Source: CAYPGJ01 sp050174775
GTDB taxonomy: Bacteria; Planctomycetota; Phycisphaerae; Phycisphaerales; UBA1924
Length of the DNA stretch: 64,000 nucleotides
Direction of reading: 5' to 3'
Assembly (NCBI GenBank): GCA_050174775.1
Contig: JBFXJP010000007.1
Span: forward strand, 62,001 to 126,000
The position numbers and the translations under genes were made by a program. This document shows, piece after piece, positions 59,130-64,000 of the stretch. Each line of letters opens with the position of its first letter. Position 1 is the first letter of the stretch. Under the pieces are notes generated by a model that made no database searches, had not been told where the DNA came from, and saw only the letters and a program-made list of their open reading frames with translations.

Positions 59130-59372
59130 TCAGAGCGTCGCGGACGTGTAGGGGAGCAGCCCCATGAAGCGGGCGCGCTTGATGGCCTGATCGATCTTGC
59201 GCTGCTCCTGGGCGGTCGTGCCGAGGCGCTTGCGGCCGAGGATCTTGCCGTTGGGGCTCAGCATGCGCCGGAGTGAATCGACGTCCTTGTAGTCGACGAA
59301 GGAGATGCCCTTGGCGGACTTGCGGACAACCTTGGGGGTGGGCGCCGGGCCGAAACGAGAGAACTTGCTCAT
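59130..59372 (-). CDS. rpsR: 30S ribosomal protein S18
   Basis: 80 residues from ATG 59372. S18 pattern: ISFVDYKDVDSLRRMLSPNGKILGRKRLGTTAQEQRKIDQAIKRARFMGLLPY, recognisable by YKD, LRRML, GKIL, R(K/R)xTG-like RLGTT and the final KRARxMGLLPY. It stands alone here, without the rpsF, ssb and rplI genes that usually accompany it. It converges with the matrixin gene; the rightward terminator at 59052 separates them. Confidence 0.96.
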   Translation of the reverse strand: MSKFSRFGPAPTPKVVRKSAKGISFVDYKDVDSLRRMLSPNGKILGRKRLGTTAQEQRKIDQAIKRARFMGLLPYTSATL

Positions 59373-59514
59373 GTGAGTCTGATGCTCCGTCGTGGGCGTT
59401 CGGCCCGGGTGGTCTCGGCAACATGCCGTGAGACCCGGGCGACGGGGGGTGGGAATATAGCCCTCCCGGGCGATAGAAACAACCCATGCAAGTGGCCTGT
59501 AGGGAGGCCGATCG

Positions 59515-60558
59515 TCAGAACGCCCTGGCCACCACGGCGTCCGCGGCCGTGTGAAGGATTGCGAGCGCTGGGTCCTGGGGGCCGGCGTCGAATCCCGGCT
59601 GGAGGAGGGCCTTGGCGTCGTGCACGAGCCGTACGGCCGCTTCACGGGCGTAGGCGAACGAACCTGTGGCATCGAGCGCGGCCGAGACTTCCTCATCGTG
59701 CTGCCCAGCGTGCTCGATCGCCCGGAGTGTCTGTCCCCGGACGAGGGGGTCGGCGGTCCGGAGGTGGTGGATCAGGGGGAGGGTCATTTTGCCCTTCTCC
59801 AGGTCCTTACCCACAGACTTACCCACGACGGACTCCTCGCCGGTGAGATCAAGCAGGTCGTCCTGGATCTGGAACGCGATGCCGATGTTGAGGCCGAAAC
59901 GGCGGAGGCGATCGCGCGTGTCGTCGGATGCGCCGGCGTGGAGGGCGCCGAGGTCGCAGGACGCGGCTATGAGCGAAGCGGTCTTACGCTCGACGATCTC
60001 GTAGTACGTCGGTTCGTCGAGTGAGTAGTCGTCACGGTGATGGAGCTGGAGCAGCTCTCCCTCGCAGAGGCGCGTGGCCACGGCGCCGATGATGCGCGTG
60101 GAGGCCTGGGACTCGAGCGAGGCGCAGAGGTGAAACGCTGTGGAGAAGAGATAGTCACCGAGGATGACCGCGGGCTCGTTGCCGCGGAGCCGGTTGACGG
60201 TCGGCGAGCGGCGTCGGGTGTCGGCCTCGTCGAGCACATCGTCGTGGACGAGCGTGGCAAGATGGATCATCTCGACCACGGCGCCGATGATGTGGTGCGC
60301 ATCGTTGAGCGTTGTTTCATCGAGGGGCGCGCCCGCCGAGCGAGCCGCGAGACCGCTCAGCAGGACCATCGAGGGTCGCAACATCTTCCCGTGATACTTC
60401 TCGACGAGCGTGCACAGCTCGCGCACCGGGGGGAGATCGGAGCGGACCTGGTCCTGGAGCCGACGCTGGACGTGCTGCAATGATCGCGCAACGACGGCCG
60501 CGGCCTCGCCGTGCTCGTCGCTCACACGCATCATTCCGCTCAGTCCGACCGACGTCAT
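59515..60558 (-). CDS. Polyprenyl (isoprenyl) diphosphate synthase
   Basis: 347-residue trans-prenyltransferase that elongates allylic diphosphates with isopentenyl diphosphate. The first Asp-rich motif is LVHDDVLDEADTRR, and the second is QIQDDLLDLTG. GKMLRP, NKxxD-like ILGDYLF, TASLIAASC and the KGK of DLEKGKMTLPLIHHL are in place. Length and motifs fit a long-chain (octaprenyl/heptaprenyl) synthase for quinone side chains better than a farnesyl synthase, but chain length cannot be read reliably. ATG 60558; no clear Shine-Dalgarno. Confidence 0.93.
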   Translation of the reverse strand: MTSVGLSGMMRVSDEHGEAAAVVARSLQHVQRRLQDQVRSDLPPVRELCTLVEKYHGKMLRPSMVLLSGLAARSAGAPLDETTLNDAHHIIGAVVEMIHLATLVHDDVLDEADTRRRSPTVNRLRGNEPAVILGDYLFSTAFHLCASLESQASTRIIGAVATRLCEGELLQLHHRDDYSLDEPTYYEIVERKTASLIAASCDLGALHAGASDDTRDRLRRFGLNIGIAFQIQDDLLDLTGEESVVGKSVGKDLEKGKMTLPLIHHLRTADPLVRGQTLRAIEHAGQHDEEVSAALDATGSFAYAREAAVRLVHDAKALLQPGFDAGPQDPALAILHTAADAVVARAF

Positions 60559-60607
60559 ACGGGGGAGTGCTCCGGTGAAAGGGGATGGTAGCCCCTCGTG
60601 CTCCCCC

Positions 60608-61522
60608 CTACTTCTCCGCAACCACGTAGCAGATCCAGGCGAGATCGGCCTCGCCCTGCTCGACGGGCTGGAAATCCCCGTCTCCCTCCTCCGCCTCGTC
60701 GTCCCATCCCTCCCAGTAGACCGTGGATCGCGCAAAGCCCGCCTCGGCCAGGATCTCGCGGATCTCCGGGAGCGTCCACAACCGCCAGTCGTACGTGAAC
60801 GCGCGGCGGAGCTTCGACCCGTCCTTGAAATGGAAGTGGATGTGGCAGACCAGGTGAGAGGAGACGGGGTCGAAGTCGGCCTGGTCCCACACGTACGTGA
60901 ACGAATCCCCCCACGCCCCCTTCGCTTTGATCTCACGCTTCTCGCGCATCTCCTTGTGCGCGTCCGAGCCGCCGTAGCAGTCCATCATGAACATGCCGCC
61001 GGGGGCGAGCGACCTGTGCGCGGCCTCGAAATACCGGCGCAGCCCGTCGCGCGACTTGAACATCCAGTAGCTGAAGTTCATCGCCAGCGCGATGTCCGCC
61101 CGGGGCGTCTTGGCGTGCAGGACGTCGGCCTGAACGATCTGAACACGCGAGCGGACGGCCGGCTTGAGCTTCTTGATGTTCTGCTCACGACCCCAGGCGA
61201 GCACGTCGGGATCGATGTCCACGCCGATGGCGCGGTTGCTCGCGCGCCGCCGCACCCACTCACACGACGTGTTGGCCGTGCCGCAGAAGTCCTCTCGAAG
61301 CACCCGCGCACGACGGCCGCGCAGATCGCGGTACGTGTCGTCGACGAAGTCGATCTCGGCATCCACGGCCTGGACCGCGTGCTGATACAGCACGTGGCGG
61401 TCGACGATGGAGGCGATCGGAGCCTTCTCCGCGCCCGCGGCAATGACGCGCTGGCCCGCGTCGCCCTGCGCGTCGGCGCGGCGTGATTTCTTCGAACGGC
61501 GGTGTGACATCCCTCGTGACAT
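60608..61522 (-). CDS. Class I SAM-dependent methyltransferase, paralogue of 20738-21526
   Basis: 304 residues. The ATG at 61522 is chosen because TATAGT lies 9 nt before it; ATG 61510 is an alternative. A basic head (SHRRSKKSRR) precedes LYQHAVQAVDAEIDFV, and the SAM site is VLREDFCGTANTSCEW with the acidic AIGVDIDPDV. Further landmarks are AMNFSYWMFKSRDGLRRYFE, MMDCYGG, SHLVCHIHFHFKDGS, YDWRLWTLPEIREILAEAGF and the acidic end EAEEGDGDF. It shares DFCG, D-YGG and YDWRLW with the methyltransferase near 21 kb. Substrate unknown. Confidence 0.85.
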   Translation of the reverse strand: MSRGMSHRRSKKSRRADAQGDAGQRVIAAGAEKAPIASIVDRHVLYQHAVQAVDAEIDFVDDTYRDLRGRRARVLREDFCGTANTSCEWVRRRASNRAIGVDIDPDVLAWGREQNIKKLKPAVRSRVQIVQADVLHAKTPRADIALAMNFSYWMFKSRDGLRRYFEAAHRSLAPGGMFMMDCYGGSDAHKEMREKREIKAKGAWGDSFTYVWDQADFDPVSSHLVCHIHFHFKDGSKLRRAFTYDWRLWTLPEIREILAEAGFARSTVYWEGWDDEAEEGDGDFQPVEQGEADLAWICYVVAEK

Positions 61523-61531
61523 GGAGGGCGG

Positions 61532-61537
61532 ACTATA
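61532..61537 (-). promoter_or_regulatory. Leaderless-type -10 hexamer before the methyltransferase gene
   Basis: Minus-strand TATAGT ends 9 nt before ATG 61522; the sequence between has no Shine-Dalgarno. Confidence 0.45.
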
Positions 61538-61574
61538 CCGGAGCGCGCGGACGATCGCCGAGCGATGCGCAAGG

Positions 61575-61580
61575 TAGACT
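61575..61580 (+). promoter_or_regulatory. Leaderless-type -10 hexamer before the DNA methyltransferase gene
   Basis: TAGACT ends 6 nt before GTG 61587 and so favours that start over ATG 61593. It lies 38 bp from the divergent TATAGT, so both promoters share a 65-bp gap. Confidence 0.45.
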
Positions 61581-61586
61581 CGTGGC

Positions 61587-62423
61587 GTGAGCATGGCACG
61601 TGAGCACGAGATCGCGGCGCATCGGAGCACCGCCGACGACATCCACTGGACGAACCCGTGCCCTGGCGCCCGCGTGGCTTGCGCGGACTGGCTCGACATG
61701 GCGCGAGCACTCGATCCCGGCTCGGTCGACCTGGTGTACGCAGACCCCCCCTTCAACACGGGCGAGACAAAGCGCGGCGCCGCGGGCTCGTATGAGGACC
61801 GGTGGACCACGATCGGGTCGTACGTCGAATGGCTGCGCGAGCGTATCTCGGCCACGCTGCCCGCGCTCAAGCCGACCGGTAGCGTGCTGCTGCACGTGGA
61901 TTGGCGCGTCTCCCATCACGCTCGGCTCTTGCTGGATGAGTTGATGGGGCCGGAGTCATTCGTTAATCACCTGATCTGGTCGTACGGGCTAGGGGGAAGC
62001 TCGCCGAGACGGTTCGCGCGGAAGCACGACGACATCCTGTTCTACGGGGTGGAACCGGAGCGGTATTACTTTGACGCGCCGAGGGTGCCAGCGACGAGCG
62101 CACGCATGGCGGGAATGTCGAAGAAGTCAACGGACGTGCTGGCGATCCCGTCGATCAACAACATGGCGCGGGAGCGGGTGGGGTATCCGACGCAGAAGCC
62201 GCTCGCGCTGCTGGACGTGCTGGTGCGTGCGTGCTGCCCGCCTGGGGGCGTGACGCTCGACCCGTGCTGCGGGTCGGGGACGACACTGGTGGCCGCGATA
62301 CGCTCGGGGCGCGAGGCGTGGGGCGCGGATGCGTCCGAGGGCGCGGTCGCCATTACGCTCGACCGACTCCGCAGCGCAATGTCCGGAGAGCCGGCCTCCC
62401 CCCCTACTGCTTCAGCACGTTGA
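61587..62423 (+). CDS. Site-specific DNA methyltransferase (N6-adenine/N4-cytosine, beta-type order)
   Basis: 278 residues. The catalytic motif IV is YADPPFNTG (DPPF at 53-56), which favours N6-adenine. The SAM-binding motif I, LDPCCGSGTT (224-233), comes near the end, the beta-class order, with GYPTQKPLALLDVLVRACC just before it. HDDILFYG and a target-recognition-like region at about 160-195 lie between. No restriction endonuclease is visible nearby, so it may be a solitary methyltransferase with an epigenetic role, or part of a wider defence locus. GTG 61587 is preferred for its hexamer spacing; ATG 61593 is possible. Its end overlaps the converging patatin gene by 20 bp. Confidence 0.9.
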   Translation: MSMAREHEIAAHRSTADDIHWTNPCPGARVACADWLDMARALDPGSVDLVYADPPFNTGETKRGAAGSYEDRWTTIGSYVEWLRERISATLPALKPTGSVLLHVDWRVSHHARLLLDELMGPESFVNHLIWSYGLGGSSPRRFARKHDDILFYGVEPERYYFDAPRVPATSARMAGMSKKSTDVLAIPSINNMARERVGYPTQKPLALLDVLVRACCPPGGVTLDPCCGSGTTLVAAIRSGREAWGADASEGAVAITLDRLRSAMSGEPASPPTASAR

Positions 62424-63429
62424 TCAGCGCGTTCAGCCGATCCCCCTGTGCGCGCAGCATGTCCTGCGCCTCGGCTTGGAGCGCACGCATGTTCAACGCA
62501 CTTGCGTCGTCGAAATCGTCCGAGGCTCGGGTGAGCGGTGTCTCGAAGCGAAAGTACTTTTTCGACTTCCCATTGTTGAGCAGCGTGTCGAGTTGATAGT
62601 CCACGGTGTCGGCCACGCCATCCATCATGATGCTCAGCACGGGACGCATCCATTGCAACGCGCTCCAGTCCTTGACCTGATCCCATCGGTAATGGCGCGT
62701 GTGCTCGCCGGTGCCGAGCGAGACGACCGTGATGTCGGTCGCATCGGGGTAGCAATTCACGGCCTCGACGTACGCGCACATCGCGGGGTTGTTCGCGTAC
62801 ACGCCACCGTCGATCAGCGAATACTCCACGTTGCGATCCCCCGGATTGGCCGACACGTGGAGCGGCTCGAAGTAGCTCGGCGCCGCGGACGTGGCTCGCG
62901 CAACGATCCGCATCGGGTAGTCGTGCATCGGCCCGTCTGTGCCCTTGCTCTTCTCCGACTTAAAGAAGAACGGGCCGCGCAGGTACGTGTCGTAGGACGT
63001 CACGATGATGGGCCGCAACGCCTTCGAGAGCATCACGTCGCCGAAATACGATTTGAGCGTCTCATCAAGGCCCTTGCTGGGGTATCGCTCATCGCCGACC
63101 ACCGCACCGATGAGCGTGCCGCCGAACATCCGCTTGGAGAAGATGCGCGTGCCATGCTGCACGTAGAGATCCACAAGATCCTTCGCGGCATAATGCGGTC
63201 GTGCGCTCCCGTCCGGCGCGGGCTTCGTCAGCCCGAGCGCGAGGATGCCCCCCGTGGACGTGCCCGCGATCAGGTCAAACAGCTCCACGATGCGTTTCCC
63301 CGTGCGCTTCTCGATCTCTTCGAGGAGCATGCCCGGGATGATGCCCCGGATGCCGCCCCCGTCGATCGCCAACACTCGTATCGATTTCTCACCGCCCGTC
63401 TTTGCTTTCGTGCTCGATTGCCTTGCCAT
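62404..63429 (-). CDS. Patatin-like phospholipase
   Basis: 341-residue lipid acyl hydrolase. The oxyanion loop is DGGGIRGIIPG (GGGIRG at 24-29), the nucleophile elbow is AGTSTGG (Ser58), and the catalytic Asp is in SLIDGGVYANNP (Asp207), a complete Ser-Asp dyad. No signal peptide, so cytoplasmic. Related patatins include the CBASS effector CapV and housekeeping acyl hydrolases. No cGAS-like nucleotidyltransferase, E1/E2 or JAB gene lies in the window, so a CBASS role is not supported here. ATG 63429. The 3' end overlaps the DNA methyltransferase gene. Confidence 0.92.
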   Translation of the reverse strand: MARQSSTKAKTGGEKSIRVLAIDGGGIRGIIPGMLLEEIEKRTGKRIVELFDLIAGTSTGGILALGLTKPAPDGSARPHYAAKDLVDLYVQHGTRIFSKRMFGGTLIGAVVGDERYPSKGLDETLKSYFGDVMLSKALRPIIVTSYDTYLRGPFFFKSEKSKGTDGPMHDYPMRIVARATSAAPSYFEPLHVSANPGDRNVEYSLIDGGVYANNPAMCAYVEAVNCYPDATDITVVSLGTGEHTRHYRWDQVKDWSALQWMRPVLSIMMDGVADTVDYQLDTLLNNGKSKKYFRFETPLTRASDDFDDASALNMRALQAEAQDMLRAQGDRLNALINVLKQ

Positions 63430-63658
63430 GCGCGCCCCGCTGCTGCCGGAGTGAACGTGCGTCCATCACGCGACTACCACACGACCAATCTCAAGCGAGA
63501 GCCCAGCCGCCCGCTTGTGCGCGTCACGGATGTGAATGTGTGTATTGTTTCTGGCGAATTGTGAGCCCGGGAAAGCCGTGCGGCAGAGCACTCCGCGCAA
63601 ATCAGACTCAACTTATTGCATGATCGCCACTTACGAAGTGCGTGCGGGAAAGATGCGG

Positions 63659-64000
63659 TCAGGCCCCCCACTCCCCGGCGTACCTCGTGCCCGCCGGCGC
63701 CGCGTCACGCTGCGTCAGCTCGAACAGCCGTTTGGCGATCTGCCGCAGGTGGAGCGCATCGTGCGCGGCCCACGCCGCGAGCAGATCCCCCGCCGTGATC
63801 GGCCCGAATCTCGGGTGCATGTGCGCAAGAGACCAATCGACACGCGACGGATCGCCCAGCGAACTCAGCCACATCAACGAAGCGGTCCGCTCTTCGCAGA
63901 ATCGCTCGACGGCCTCCGCAAGGTCATCGTCGATGTACTTGCGCTCCCGCGCCCACCCCTCAGGATCAATGGACGGCCACGCCCGCGATGGGTCTTCGAG
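63659..64000 (-). CDS. DinB-like family protein, C-terminal part cut by the window edge
   Basis: The minus-strand frame is open from the right edge to a stop at 63659, giving 114 residues without the true N-terminus. Helical, with DDDLAEAVERFCEERTASLMWL, then HMHPRFGPITAGDLLAAWAAHDALHLRQIAKRLFEL. The AAHDxLHLRQI pattern fits the final helix and metal-binding His of DinB/YfiT-like four-helix proteins. DinB-fold proteins act as thiol-dependent enzymes or have unknown roles. The 229-bp gap to the patatin gene holds no gene I can support. Confidence 0.7.
   Translation of the reverse strand, partial: LEDPSRAWPSIDPEGWARERKYIDDDLAEAVERFCEERTASLMWLSSLGDPSRVDWSLAHMHPRFGPITAGDLLAAWAAHDALHLRQIAKRLFELTQRDAAPAGTRYAGEWGA

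Noticed and set aside
62404..63429. CBASS anti-phage system based on the CapV-like patatin
   Set aside because: No cGAS/DncV-like nucleotidyltransferase or ancillary genes are in the window. Patatins are common outside CBASS.

Overview
The window is GC-rich DNA from a bacterium that most resembles a member of the Planctomycetota, probably class Phycisphaerae. The evidence is several secreted proteins ending in a two-part dockerin-like tail (GDxNxDGxVxFxDLNxVLSxFG followed by DLNxVLSxFGxxCG), a planctomycete-style Ser/Thr kinase with a membrane segment after the kinase domain, a VWA membrane protein, DUF1573 and DUF1015 proteins, and very high coding density. No rRNA, CRISPR array, transposase or integrase was seen. 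The assignment is inferred from protein families, not from a marker tree.

Layout. 1-4.7 kb: a minus-strand tryptophan/kynurenine catabolic cluster (kynureninase cut by the window edge, ACMS decarboxylase, 3-hydroxyanthranilate dioxygenase) preceded by a membrane polyferredoxin fused to TPR repeats. 5.0-12.8 kb: four tandem secreted sugar-dehydrogenase-type beta-propellers with dockerin tails, YjbQ, and a five-unit EF-hand/dockerin repeat protein. 12.8-26.0 kb: FAD oxidoreductase, SH3 protein, TolC-type lipoprotein, TsaC/Sua5, RpiA, a SpoU-family RNA methyltransferase, then a co-directional run of lipoprotein, methyltransferase, VWA protein, barrel-like protein and Tat-exported alkaline phosphatase. 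26.0-28.6 kb: an AT-richer island with a GNAT-like protein, an 82-residue protein, an ImmA/IrrE-type peptidase and an unrecognised protein. 28.9-36.2 kb: three paralogous membrane-anchored proteins of unknown function, interrupted by a kinase and a DUF1643 protein. 36.2-46.6 kb: serC-serA-DUF1015, DUF1573, a MauE/thioredoxin-like fusion, rho, coaE and a secreted propeller. 46.8-52.5 kb: a phosphatase and a complete Mn/Fe/Zn-type ABC importer operon ending in an MntR. 52.5-64 kb: aminopeptidase P, a small basic DNA-binding-like protein, tRNA-Gly, an FHA-PilB/GspE ATPase, a dockerin-tailed matrixin, rpsR, a polyprenyl synthase, two methyltransferases, a patatin phospholipase and a partial DinB-like gene cut by the right edge.

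Most notable points. (1) Both permeases of the metal-transport operon carry a C-terminal DtxR/MntR-like winged-helix and metal-sensing domain. This is the architecture of the chlamydial YtgCR protein, which is cleaved to release a repressor, but here it is present twice and beside a free MntR with all six expected metal ligands. (2) At least thirteen genes have a TANNNT hexamer 6-10 nt before the start codon and mostly no Shine-Dalgarno, which suggests widespread leaderless transcription. (3) Strand composition flips from C-rich to G-rich inside one gene near 22.9 kb. (4) An AT-richer, translationally coupled GNAT / small protein / ImmA-type operon could be a mobile regulatory or defence unit.
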